From assembly GCA_014529385.2 (NCBI GenBank), contig CM043953.1, forward strand, positions 107,886,549 through 107,950,548: a stretch of 64,000 bases of DNA, written 5' to 3'. Under the pieces are notes generated by a model. The model was not told where the DNA came from. It saw only the letters and a list, made by a program, of their open reading frames with translations, and did no database searches. The DNA comes from Adiantum capillus-veneris (taxonomy: Eukaryota; Streptophyta; Polypodiopsida; Polypodiales; Pteridaceae). The translations under genes were made by a program, and so were the position numbers. Every line of letters starts with the position of its first letter. Position 1 is the stretch's first letter. Of this stretch, positions 1 to 12,337 are shown piece after piece.

Positions 1-66
1 ACCCATGTCTAGCATTTGATCCACTTCATCAAGGACAAGATATGTAACCTTGCCAAGGTTGGTTTG
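1..66 (-). pseudogene. DEAD-box RNA helicase fragment, motif II region, runs off the window
   Basis: Read on the minus strand, the first 60 bases encode VTYLVLDEVDQMLDMG preceded by TNLGK. This matches the motif II (Walker B, DEAD) region of DBP2/RH20-type ATP-dependent RNA helicases, where the usual text is VTYLVLDEADRMLDMG. The motif reads DEVD rather than DEAD, and Q replaces the usual R. Helicase similarity stops at about position 66; further upstream on the minus strand no helicase motif I or Ia was found. The piece is therefore either an exon whose upstream exons lie far away or a captured gene fragment. The rest would lie to the left of the window. The family assignment is firm for such a short piece; whether the gene is functional is unknown. 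Confidence 0.6.
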
Positions 67-1813
<1,747 letters not shown>

Positions 1814-1825
1814 AGAGACATTACG

Positions 1826-2072
1826 GCTTCTTCGACATTGACATCTCATCTCTAGATTCGGACATTGACATTTGGTTTTGACATCGACTCTACCTTTTAG
1901 CATCAACTCAGTTTTTCGGCATCGACTCTCATCATCTTAGTCTTCAACATTGACTCTACTCGATCTCTCTTTTCGGCATCGACTCTTCTTTGACATCATC
2001 ATTGACATCTCTGGCATCATCCTCATCAGGCACGACATCTTTGACATTGTTTTTTGGCATCGAGATCACTCT
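1826..2072. repeat. degenerate short repeat of GGCATCGACTCT-like units
   Basis: Variants of TTCGGCATCGACTCT and GACATTGACAT recur every 15-30 bases across this stretch, and again near 2270. It looks like an eroded minisatellite. No protein is supported. Confidence 0.5.
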
Positions 2073-2298
2073 CAAACACATATAGGATTCAATGTATGTC
2101 GCTTGTGGTTTCTTGATGCTTACACTTGTGGATTTTGCTTAAGTCCACGATTCCTACCGTGAGCCAGATTTTGCTCGATTAGTGGGACACAGAGAGACTC
2201 TACTTGTTGTGTGAGCGGTCTCTTGAGAGACGCGTTTTTCTTGAGCACACTGCTCAGAGGCGTAGATTTGGCATCGACATTACAAGTGGCGTTAGCGT

Positions 2299-3428
2299 TG
2301 TGAGCGGGATGGAAACACACAGAACGCCTCTATAACAACCCAACACACACTCTTGGGAAGATACACACACACACACACACTATGGGGCACCACTCGGCTT
2401 ACACAACCCACCTGGCCGAGACAGGAAACACACCGATGGAGTGAGAGGAGAGAGACTACCCTTTTACCCACTCCACACAGAGAGACAATCACACACACAC
2501 ACACCCAAAAAACTCAGCTCAAAAGAGGAGAATTTTTTAGGTTTAGATACAATTGAGCTTGGGCCAACGCCAATGGGGCAAATAGCTCACACAATATGGG
2601 TAAAATATGCAAGATACAATCACAAACTGGAGCAGAAGCTTCGCTCATAGGAGAAACTTACACAGCCAAAACAGCAGAAAAAGAGTGAGGAATTTGGGAA
2701 AATGGACAGCGCCATTGCGTCTAGAACGGCCCAAAACCCCAGTTTACAATGTCAAAGTGCTCAAATCCGACCTCGGATGAGCAGATTTCGGCCAAAACAG
2801 GCTCCAAAAACCCCAAAAACACACCTGCGGATGTTCCTCCTCTCTTCTCCATGTTTTTTCTGGTCTTCTCTCTGTTTTTTCAGTTCCCACACTTAGCTTT
2901 ATTACTTGGGCACCCTTGGCCTTTTAGATGACCTCAAACGGACCCCGAACAGGCCAAAAACTGACCTCGCAGTGCATAGTTGTCACCTTTTTGCATCATC
3001 CGCACACCTGGCACTCATTTCTTTTCAATAATGCATCCCGCCACCACGTGAAGTGGCCCCAAAAAGTGGTCCTAATGATGACCTTTCTGCATAACTCTCA
3101 CAAGAAAACACCCACGTTGTGTCCGTATTCATCCACGTGCAAATATTGACCCCGTTCGGCCTCCTGACGCACTTGCTTACCTCATGTCGTCGGCCCGTTG
3201 ATAGCTTCCTTGAGAAGTTTTACGCGCTATAAACTCCTCATTATTGTAGAAAAAACACACTGGTACTGGTATAGTGAAAATCGATGCACTATATACAGCC
3301 TGTCCTACCTGTACACATGTGGGCCCCACGTAACCACCTGGCTCTGAAAAATGGGCAATTCTTTATTTGATGCACCATGCATGTATATGTACATATGCGC
3401 AATCCCTTGCTCCAAAAAACTCCTGACA
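2299..3428 (-). repeat. Element A 3' LTR
   Basis: This is a direct repeat of 9989-11149, starting TGTGAGCGGG and ending CTCCTGACA, so it has the canonical TG...CA ends. It is about 30 bases shorter than the other copy because its AC run (around 2364) is shorter and it lacks a 20-base stretch that the other copy has near 10869-10888. It carries short AC runs also seen in the partner. Confidence 0.92.
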
Positions 3429-3448
3429 TAATTTGCCCATCCCCTAGC
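3429..3448 (-). other. Element A polypurine tract
   Basis: Immediately inside the 3' LTR the minus strand reads CTAGGGGATGGGCAAATTA. This is the position and composition expected for the plus-strand primer of reverse transcription. The core recurs at 7985-7999. Confidence 0.6.
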
Positions 3449-3456
3449 CTGCTAGA

Positions 3457-4548
3457 TCATTCATGATCAGCAGCAGCAAAGAGAGATATGAGACTCGCCG
3501 CATCACAGGTCTCCTCATCCCTCACCAACATTACTTCGTCCACAGACACCTCATCTTGCTCCACCATCATCAATCTAGCATGATACAATTTAAGACGCAA
3601 TCCATTTACCCTTGACTTATGTAGAACACCATCCAGGTTAGCCAGCTGCTATGTGCCATTTGGAAAACACTCCACTACCTTGAAAGGGCCTTCCCACTTA
3701 ATTTGAAACTTCTTTTGGAAGGTGTTGTCCAACTTACTGTTGTAGCGCAAAACCAAGTCATGCTTCTTGATACCCTTACTCTTGACCTTTTCATTTATCT
3801 TTGCCAAAGCCCTATCTTGCATCTGCCCATAATGTTCCAATGCGCTCATCCTATCCAACTGAACCTCTTGTAACTGCAAGAGCCTCTCTTTGAATGCATC
3901 ACTAGGCAGCCTAAGCAACTTCTCTAGGATCTTGACTGTAGGCAACTCTACCTCCACAGGCAATAGTGCTTCCTTTCCATACACCAAATGAAATGGAGTA
4001 AACCCTGTACATGTCTTCACCGAAGTACGGTAAGCCCATAATGCACTAGACAATTCCAAATCCCAATTCTTTCCTTGGTGCTCTGTCACTTTAGAAAGAA
4101 TTTGTACCAACTCACCATTGAATCTTTCATTTAAGCCATTACACTGTGGGTAATAAGGAGTGGTATGCTGGTGCCTAATCTTCATCTTTGCACATAAAAA
4201 ATCTAGCAGTTTAGCTCTAAAGCCAGGCCCCTTATCCGAAAGTAGCTCCAGTGGCACCCCAAACTTGCAACATATTTCATCATACACAAATTTTGCCACA
4301 TCCTTTGCAGTGATTTGGTTTACTGCTATAGCCTCTGCCCATCTAGAGAGATAGTCCACTGCAGTCAAAATATAGCTTTTGCCCCTGCTTGTGATAGGTA
4401 ACGGGCCTATTGCATCAATCCCCCACTTTTCAAACACATCAAACGCCATAATGGTTTTTCGTAGCTCTGGCTTCAACACTCTCTTCCCAAATGCTTGACA
4501 CCTATTGCAAGACATACACCAATGGTGAACATCCTTGTGCAAACTAGG
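3457..4548 (-). pseudogene. Element A integrase
   Basis: Integrase inserts the element cDNA into chromosomes. The zinc-binding segment reads HKDVHHWCMSCNRCQ. The catalytic core shows WGIDAIGP, LLSDKGPGF and NGLNERFNGEL, which supply the D, D and E residues. A C-terminal segment follows with KWEGPFKVVECFPNGT. Two nonsense codons break the frame: a TGA at 4546-4548 inside the zinc finger, where a Trp codon is expected, and a TAG at 3647-3649. After that TAG, recognisable sequence (QLANLDGV, VNGLRLKLYHA) continues to a TGA at 3457. It is in frame with the RNase H region upstream and was once part of a single polyprotein. Confidence 0.85.
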
Positions 4549-6219
4549 TCAGACATACTCCTCTTGCAAGATCTTATGCAAGGTGATCTTTAGAGCAAAA
4601 TGTCCACCACATGCGCCTTCATGATTCTCTTCCAACACTCTGTAAAGATCCTCCCTCCAAGGTACACGTATCAACACGAGATCAGCCCCTTTCATGTACA
4701 AGACATCACCAATCAATTTGTACCTGTATGCTCTACGCACAAAACCATACTTCTTAGACTTCTCAATGTCTTTTGGAATGATTCCTGTTAGCAAAAACTC
4801 TTCTTCTTGAGCCAAACTTTCCCCAATCATGCCTTGAGCCGCTTCATGTGCCTCTCCATTTAGAGCATGTTCAATGTGTCTGATGCTCCATGCTTTGAAA
4901 TTTTTTAACAGGCCTTTAATTCTGAAACACATTTCCTTCAATGAGCTGTTCTTGCTCTTCCACACACCCAGCACTTGCTTCACAACTAACAAGGCATCAC
5001 CTTTTATGCTCAGCCTTCTAACCCCATGCTTCAAACAAATGTGTAATCTAGCTTCCAACGTAGCATATTCAGCCTCATTGTTACTATGCGCATCCAACTT
5101 GAACCCTCTCTTGCATACTAGCTTCCCCTCTGGATCATAGAGTGCTATACCCCCTGAAGCTGCATCATGGCTCTTTCTATATGAGCCATCAAAGAACAAC
5201 ACATGTGCATTGCTGATATGTGGCACTTCTTCAATTACTTTTCTCACCACCTCTTCCTTAACAAGAAGGGGATTCTCCTTGTAAGTCAACAAATCAGCTA
5301 GGGTAGCCCTTGTACTGTCTTCCACTAGAAAAGAGAACTCAAACTCTTGCAGCTCTATTACCCATTTCTTGACCACATTTGACATGTTAGTGCCATTAAT
5401 TAACTGTGGCAAAAAAGCGTAACTCGTCAAGAAAACAAAAGGTTGTGGTAGCAAGTAATGACAAAATCTTCGACAAGAAAATATTACCGTGGCCATCACT
5501 AGCTCTACTTCGGAGAATTTTTTCTCTGCTACCAACTTCACTCGGCTTGCACAATACACTGGCCTCATATAATGGCTGCCCTTCCCCTTTTGTAATAGCA
5601 TGGCTCCAATGGCATCATCCCCTACTGATGGATTTACATAAAAAACTTTCTCCCAATCAGGAGCCTGCATGGCTGACAACTCCCCTAACACCTCTTGAAA
5701 CACTTCTTCACACTTGTCGTCCCATTGCAATGGATCATGCTTTGCAACTTGCTGTAATGGATAAAGGACCTGTGAAGACAATGGAATAAACCATGCCATG
5801 TACTTCATTTTGTGTATAAAGTTTGCCAATTGCTTCGTACTCGTAGGTGATGGAAGAAGAATAATAGACTTAACCTTGTCTGGATCAGCCTCAATGCCAT
5901 TTTCTGACACCATATGGCCCAATAACTTCACCCTTGGCTGTGCTAGATGACATTTCTTGGGATTTAGTTGTCCTCCACATTCATCATATCGAGCCAATAC
6001 CATTTGCAGCTTCTCATGATGTTCAACCCTACTGCTATAGACACAAAAGTCATCCATAAAAGCTTTAACACAACTACCAATGAATGGTTTCAATACCCAA
6101 TTTGCTCTCTCTTGATAGAAAGATGGTCCATTTGTCAACCCAAATGGCAATACTGTGTAGCAATAGCAGCCCCATGGCGTAATAAAAGTTGTCTTTGTGC
6201 GGTCTTTAAGAGCAATCTT
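4549..6219 (-). pseudogene. Element A reverse transcriptase (C-terminal part) plus two RNase H domains
   Basis: Reading resumes after the insertion at IALKDRTKTTF, followed by LPFGLTNGPS and the catalytic FMDD box (AFMDDFCVYSS, about 6060). The thumb region contains LNPKKCHLAQPRVKLLGHMVS. A retroviral-type RNase H follows (about 5670-5390, YVNPSVGDDAIGAMLLQ, with Asn where the first catalytic Asp is usual). A second, archaeal-type RNase H follows at about 5205-4830, with FFDGSYRKSHDAASGG, NNEAEYATLEA and KGDALLVVKQV. Its last motif reads LNGEAHEAAQ, so the expected Asp there is His, perhaps a damaging change. The dual RNase H arrangement is what places A in the Tat lineage. The piece ends at the TGA described for the integrase. 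Confidence 0.88.
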
Positions 6220-6705
6220 TTCTACAAACGGAAGACGTAGTGTCCCTGCAAAATACCTCGAATAGCATGATGGAAACAACAAAACACCGCAAATATGCAT
6301 ACCTGACAAAGCCTGTGAGCATATAATCAAATCGTACTCGAACAGAGAGAGACAGAGAGAGCGGGAGAGAGCGAAAGAACATGTGCAGGCGCACCTCCTA
6401 GAGTGGAGTGCTACACCGGCACGTCAAGAGAGAAGAGAGGAGAGGAGAGAAGAATAGACAGACACTGGGTGCAATCTCCCCCCATGCAAGAGTCCATTTC
6501 CCTCTTGCACGTATTTGTTATATAGATTTCTTGAATGGTCAAATTGGTTACAAACTGGCCGGCCGGTCATAAATGGCCAAAGCTCATAAAAGAGCACTTG
6601 AATAATAAAATGTACATGATATACATATCCATTCGCATAGGCCAAGCTGGGTCTAGTCTTTTCCACCTGTCAGCTGTAATAAATAACAAAATATCAATTC
6701 TATAA
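6220..6705. mobile_element. 486-bp insertion inside element A reverse transcriptase
   Basis: The reverse transcriptase frame is interrupted between SGYFQLKI and ALKDRTK. The 7-base sequence CAATCTT is present at both edges (6213-6219 and 6706-6712). Collapsing the two copies restores a continuous frame, so this is an insertion with a 7-base target duplication, not an intron. The insert has no coding potential that could be recognised, no clear terminal inverted repeats and no poly(A) tail. It includes a purine-rich stretch at 6344-6452 with many GAGAG runs. The element class is unknown. Confidence 0.6.
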
Positions 6706-7972
6706 CAATCTTCAATTGAAAATAGCCTGAAAAACCATCACACACACTGTACCTCTCATAACCTGCCACTGAATCCAAGATCTGATCGATGAATGGAAGA
6801 GGATATGGGTTCTTCTTAGTGGCTGCATTTAAGGATTTAAAATCTACACAAATCCTCCACTTCCCATACTTCTTTGGGCTGACTACTACTGGACTCACCC
6901 ATTCTGTGGTCTCCACAGGGACTATGAACCTTGCCTTCAATAGCTTGTCCACCTCTTCCCGCAAGGCTTTCATCTGCTCTTGGCCCATCCTTCTTAGCCT
7001 TTGCCGCACTGGCTTAGCACCTTCTTTCAGCTCTATATGCATCTCTTCTCCTTTGAATCCTCTGATCTCTTCATATGAAGTAATGAACAAATCAGGAAAA
7101 CTAGCCAGCATGTGCAAATATATCTCCTTCTCCATAGTTGAGAGGTCTCCACTGATCATTTTTTTAATCAATTCTTGCTTCTTTGACAACTCAACCTTGG
7201 TTTGCATCAGCCCTTCAATCACTTCATAAGGCCCTTCACTTTCATCTTCAACTTCATTCGCGAATGCAACTAAACCACACTCCTAGATTTCTTTATCCAT
7301 CAAAAGAAATGCAACATCAGCATCCTCATCACTGCTGGTAGTGCTATCACTGTCCTCATCTGTCACCGTGGAAGAGTCTTCATCACTAGACTCATCCTCA
7401 TCTTCATAAAGCTCCTCTAATCATTTCCTTGTGTCTATATTTTATAGCTTCCTGGCACCTGTCTTTCCATAGAGGCTAATAGTACCACGTCGCCAATCTT
7501 GAACAGCTCCCACTGCACGTAACCATGGTCTACCCAATATAATAGGATATGCTCCCAACCCCGCTGGCATCACATGAAAATCAACCACTGCCTTTGCATC
7601 ATATGCTTCCACTTCTAAGCTCTTTACAACACCCAAACATTTTACTTTCTGATGGTTTGCCAATCTAATCCGGAAACCTGACACCCCAGTCACTGTGAGA
7701 CCCATCTTCTCAACGCATGAGTGTGTTATGACGCATATTTGGGCTCCACCATCCACATAACCTTGCCCCAGATTTTTTCTTTTATGCCACACATCTATGA
7801 TTGGACAAATTTCTGGTAGCTCATCCATCACCAACACCTTCATTGAACCTCTCTCTGGCTCTTTCTCCATTGGGTTAACCATCCTCTTCCACTGTCGGTT
7901 TAGTTTAGGCACCATCTCTATAAGCTGCCCAAAAGTAACATCTGCCTTCCTGCTTGTCAGATCCTCCTTCAA
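6706..7972 (-). pseudogene. Element A protease, acidic linker and reverse transcriptase N-terminal part
   Basis: One frame runs across this piece. The protease comes first (7972-7442): GQGYVDGGAQICVITHS is the active-site segment, with the DGGA form common in plant gypsy elements, and IILGRPWLRAV is the downstream flap-end motif. A highly acidic Asp/Glu/Ser linker follows (about 7440-7260), carrying nonsense codons at 7442-7444, near 7421 and near 7283. The reverse transcriptase begins with MHIELKEGAKPVRQRLRRM, and WRICVDFKSLNAATKKNPYPLP and SVCDGFSGYFQLKI are diagnostic. The piece ends at the 486-bp insertion. Gag lies in a different frame, so the original needed frameshifting or has an indel. 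Confidence 0.85.
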
Positions 7973-7984
7973 GTCATAGCTTAA

Positions 7985-7999
7985 TTGCCCATCCCCTAG
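7985..7999 (-). other. Internal copy of the element A polypurine-tract core
   Basis: Fifteen bases (TTGCCCATCCCCTAG on the plus strand) at the gag-protease junction are identical to 3433-3447 next to the 3' LTR. The position inside the element resembles a central polypurine tract. It could also be a scar of internal recombination. Confidence 0.4.
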
Positions 8000-9249
8000 T
8001 GGAAAATCTGAACATGAAACTTGCGATGAGCCCTCCTTTTCCTCTTGGCCTTGACATCCTCGCCTTCATGACTCTTTTCCTTCTTCTTACTAGGACCTGG
8101 GGTACTTCTTCCTTCCTTTTCCTCTGTGGTCCTCTTCCCAATAGGCATCACTAATGTATCCTCTAGCTTTGATGCCTTCTCCAAGGTGACTACACTTAGC
8201 ACTTTTGTCTTTCCCTTTTCCTCCTGGGTTAATCCACTGGTTCCTTCATCTCCCTTAGTTTCGATGCCATAACCATTGGACCTAGTTAGCACCTGTCTTG
8301 GCAATGGATACATGTCTCCCCCCACCCTTGGTGGCTTATCACATTGCGGGCTGATGTGGCCCAACTCTCCACAATTATAACATGTGGGCGTCTGCCTCCA
8401 AAACCTACCATTACTTTGTCCAGCACCATTCCTAGGCCTTTCTTCACCTCCTGGCTGATTTGCAAATCTTCCTCGGCCTCGATTATTGCCCACTTGCCCT
8501 AGCATGTTTAGGCTGAGATTCTTCATCACATCTACCACTTGCCTCATGTCTTGTCTTAGCCCACCATCATCTTGCACTGCTGTAGTGACCACTGTTGGCA
8601 TAACCTGAGGAGTAACAGCAACCATTGGTTCATGATGAACCCCTGGCATGCGACCTTGCAAAGAATCCATAGGCTGAAATTCATACCTCATGGGCAAAGA
8701 CACCACCCCTAACTGACTCATTTTCCTCAGCTTCCACTCTTTGTTCCTTGCTACCTCTAGTGCATCTTCATATGTCCTAGGCTTCTTTAGATCCACTCTC
8801 CAATGTATATTCTCCCAAAGACCAACCAAGAACCTGTCCTTCTTCATCATGTCAGGTGGGGGTACCTGTGGTGCTAAGGCCTTGCACATCCGCTCCCATG
8901 CCAATGAAAAATTTCGTATGTACGCATCTACTGGCTCACCTTCCTTTTGCACTAAAGCCTGTACTTCTTGCCACACTTTGTCAGGATCTTCTATCTTCAC
9001 AAACTCCACTTCCAATCCATGCCTTAGATTGTCCCAACTCAATCTTACAGGTGGATCAGCCACACACAACTCCTCTTCAAATGCTTTAGACCAAACTCGT
9101 GCATCACTCTTCAAACAAATTTGGAGAAGGCGTAACATCTGCGCAGGGTCATGAATATGGTTGCTAATGCATGCAACCTCCATCTTTTCCAAAAAGTCTT
9201 CCACATCTTCATCACTTCTTCCATGAAACTCCGGATAAGAGAAAGCCAT
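7996..9249 (-). CDS. Element A Gag
   Basis: This is the nucleocapsid-capsid protein that packages element RNA. The start was set at the ATG at 9249-9247 (MAFSYPEFHGRSDED), in a good context (GCCATGGC); the open frame extends further upstream but only through non-ATG codons. About 417 residues are predicted. The Retrotrans_gag region spans about residues 10-180 (DFLEKMEVAC, ARVWSKAFEEEL, GEPVDAYIRNFSLAWERM). A single CCHC zinc knuckle, CYNCGELGHISPQC, lies near residue 285. The tail is Lys/Arg/Glu-rich and highly charged. The frame itself is open and may still be translatable, but the element it serves is defective. Confidence 0.85.
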   Translation of the reverse strand: MAFSYPEFHGRSDEDVEDFLEKMEVACISNHIHDPAQMLRLLQICLKSDARVWSKAFEEELCVADPPVRLSWDNLRHGLEVEFVKIEDPDKVWQEVQALVQKEGEPVDAYIRNFSLAWERMCKALAPQVPPPDMMKKDRFLVGLWENIHWRVDLKKPRTYEDALEVARNKEWKLRKMSQLGVVSLPMRYEFQPMDSLQGRMPGVHHEPMVAVTPQVMPTVVTTAVQDDGGLRQDMRQVVDVMKNLSLNMLGQVGNNRGRGRFANQPGGEERPRNGAGQSNGRFWRQTPTCYNCGELGHISPQCDKPPRVGGDMYPLPRQVLTRSNGYGIETKGDEGTSGLTQEEKGKTKVLSVVTLEKASKLEDTLVMPIGKRTTEEKEGRSTPGPSKKKEKSHEGEDVKAKRKRRAHRKFHVQIFH

Positions 9250-9988
9250 GGCTACCAAGTTATAATGCTTTGAGAACCCCTTCGAACACACGTGCAAGAA
9301 CCCAAAACTTTTGACTGACTCAATTCTCAGAAACTTCAATGGAGCTCAACTTTAGATAAGGACAAACACATGCACATCAAATGAGTTTTCATAGTTAATC
9401 ATTGGAATTACAACAGGCAAAGGACATTCCAGGATCTCTCTTAATCTTCTTAGCCCGAACATAAAGACTATGCGCTGCTGGAAAAAAATCTTCCTGGACA
9501 CATGAACATTTATCTGGATTCTTTGTGTTAAATGAAAAGGAGTGAATTGAGGGCCATTTTGATCATCCATTAAAGTCAACCATGCAGCTCCCAAGAAGGC
9601 ACACCTGTCTTATCCTCTGATTTTGCCAGAATTTCAGTAGCATAACAGCATAAATGGCTCAAAAGACCAAAAAATCAGCCATCATAACTTGGAAATTTTT
9701 TGACAAAGTTTCCCAAGAAGTAGAGCAGTAGGAACCCAAAATATAGACTGTATATGTATGCATAAACTGTCAACAATAGAACCCGAGCATCATATAGGAA
9801 CCACTAGTACATAGCCTATGGCGAGGTCACGAAAAGGGTGCTCCAGCTACCTATATATGTGTGAATCACCTATACCTGTCCCTGCAACCTGTAACTTGTA
9901 ATCTGCAACCTGTAATCCCAAATCTCGAAGCTTGAAGCTCGAAGCAGAAGGTACTCGAAGAAGATCCTCCGTGGGGGCACCAAAAGAA
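9250..9988 (-). other. Element A 5' leader and candidate primer-binding site
   Basis: The leader lies between the 5' LTR and gag. Six bases inside the LTR, the minus strand reads TGGTGCCCCCACGGAGG (9966-9982). It begins TGG as a complement to a tRNA CCA end should. It is neither the initiator-Met nor the Asp primer type used by other elements here, and the tRNA could not be named. No convincing gene lies between 9340 and 9600. Confidence 0.5.
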
Positions 9989-11149
9989 TGTGAGCGGGAT
10001 GGAAACACACAGAACGCCTCTATAACAACCCGACACACACTCTTGGGAAGATACACACACACACACACACACACACACACTATGGGGCACCACTTGGCTT
10101 ACACAACCCACCTGGCCGAGACAGGAAACACACCAATGGAGTGAGAGGAGAGAGACTACCCTTTTACCCACTCCACATAGAGAGACAATCACACACACAC
10201 ACACCCAAAAAACTCAGCTCAAAAGAGAAGAATTTTTTAGGTTTAGATACAATTGAGCTTGGGCCAACGCCAATGGGACAAATAGCTCACACAATATGGG
10301 TAAAATATGCCAGATACAATCACAAACTGGAGCAGAAGCTTCGCTCATAGGAGAAACTTACACAGTCAAAATAGCAGAAAAAGAGTGAGGAATTTGGGAA
10401 AATGGACAGCGCCATTGCGTCCGGAACGGCCCAAAACCCCAGTCTACTATGTCAAAGTGCTCAAATCCGACCTCGGATGAGCAGATTTCGGCCAAAACAG
10501 GCTCCAAAAACCCCAAAAACACACATGCGGATATTCCTCCTCTCTTCTCCACGTTTTTTCTGGTCTTCTCTCTGTTTTTTCAGTTTCCACACTTAGCTTT
10601 ATTACTTGGGCACCCTTGGCCTTTTAGATGACCTCAAACGGACCCCGAACAGGCCAAAAACTGACCTCGTAGTGCATAGTTGTCACCTTTTTGCATCATC
10701 CGCACACCTGGCACTCATTTCTTTTCAATAATGCATCCCGCCACCACGTGAAGTGGCCCCAAAAAGTGGTCCTAATGATGAAATTTCTGCATAACTCTCA
10801 CAAGAAAACACCCACGTTGTGTCCGTATTCATCCACGTGCAAATATTGACCCCGTTCGGCCTCCTGACGCCACTAGATGCCATCTGACGCACTTGCTTAC
10901 CTCATGTCGTCGGCCCACGGATAGCTTCCTCGAGAAGTTTTATGCGCTAGAAACTCCTCATTATTGTAGAAAAAACACACTGATACTGGTAATAGTGAAA
11001 ATCGATGCACTATGTACAGTCTGTCCTACCTGTACACATGTGGGTCCCACGTAACCACCTGGCTCTGAAAAATGGGCAATTCTTTATTTGATGCACCATG
11101 CATGTATATGTACATATGCGCAATCCCTTGCTCCAAAAAACTCCTGAGA
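9989..11149 (-). repeat. Element A 5' LTR
   Basis: This direct repeat of 2299-3428 starts TGTGAGCGGG. Its outer end reads CTCCTGAGA, so the CA terminus is mutated. It includes a 16-unit AC microsatellite at 10050-10081 and a 20-base stretch, near 10869-10888, that is absent from the left copy. Confidence 0.92.
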
Positions 11150-11153
11150 GCGT

Positions 11154-12303
11154 TGGATATCGAACTATGCATCAACATTACAGGTGGAGTTTTACAAGTC
11201 AACAGGTTTCCAAATACGCACAAGTACAGCGCCTTTCAGGCGACTTTGGCAGTCATTTTGGTAGCAATTTCTCTACATGCGGTTATGCGTTGACAGATGC
11301 ATACTTTTTTGAGCACACATAGTGCCATTCTCTTTTGAGAGCAGATATCCCCGCAGTGGTTTGTGTACTGCATGCAACAATCTTTTGGCGCCTATTTCTA
11401 CGTGGTTTCTCATGTACATTGAGTTGTGGTTATTGCCTATCGTACTTTATGTGGAGCCATTTTTTACGACTTTTGCAGTGTACCCGGTCATTTTTGAGAC
11501 GGTCCGAAAGAGCTCTTTCTGAGACTGTGGCTAGTCTTGAATCTGCTTAGATTTTTGGAGGGTCAATTGCATGAGGTTTTCTTGAGCTGGGGTGTTCTCG
11601 AAGGTTGAGACACTTTTGGTGATATAGGTTGCTGGAGTACCCCTCTTTCGGTATCCTCGTCATAGGCCATGTATCTGGATGGACATTTTTGCTTTTGTCA
11701 CCGAGTTGGCGGTCATGATAGTTTGTTACATCAGTCTTATGCTACAAGAACATTGTCTAATACTGGCTCATAAAGCCTAAAAAATCCCTTTGCAAAATAA
11801 TTGTTAATTCTTATACATGTTTTGGGAGAAACTAAGAAAAATTCTCACTAAGGATATTATTTTAAATAACCACTAGCCTGACATTTGGTATTACTTACAT
11901 ACTCATCTTACTTATGGACCCACTACCTCATCTTGTTGATGTAGAATTGGCTTCATACTCAATGGGCCTACTACCTCATTGAGTATGGTGCCTGGGAAAG
12001 GGTGGACACACACACACACAATGACATACACACACATGCCTTGGGGGGTTCATCTTTCAATACCCCATATATAACGTGCATTCTTGGGGTATTAAAAAAA
12101 ACCCTCTTTTAACATGTCTGAATGAATAAAATGGGCCCTTATTTTAGGAACTTTTACCAAAATTGAATATAAAACCCCCTTATTTTAATGTATCTATGTT
12201 AAATTGCCTAAATTTTTTGCATTTTAAAACCCCTTCTTTTGAACTCGCGTTATACATGAACATGATTACATAGTGCACCCCTCGAGACGCATGCATGCAC
12301 GTG

Positions 12304-12337
<34 letters not shown>

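Larger units (their letters stand above)
2299..11149 (-). mobile_element. Element A: Ty3/gypsy LTR retrotransposon, Tat-like lineage, defective
   Basis: An 8.85-kb element on the minus strand is bounded by two related LTRs (2299-3428 and 9989-11149). The sequence GCGT flanks both sides (2295-2298 and 11150-11153), or AGCGT if the right LTR ends one base earlier, which marks the target duplication. Reading right to left, it has a primer site, gag, protease, reverse transcriptase, RNase H, a second RNase H, integrase and a polypurine tract. The extra archaeal-type RNase H after the retroviral one is the hallmark of the plant Tat lineage. The element is dead: gag and protease lie in different frames, several stop codons interrupt pol, and a 486-bp insertion splits the reverse transcriptase. 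Confidence 0.9.

Noticed and set aside
6220-6705. Intron in element A reverse transcriptase
   Set aside because: GT...AG removal would not restore the frame, whereas removal of one CAATCTT copy plus the insert does.
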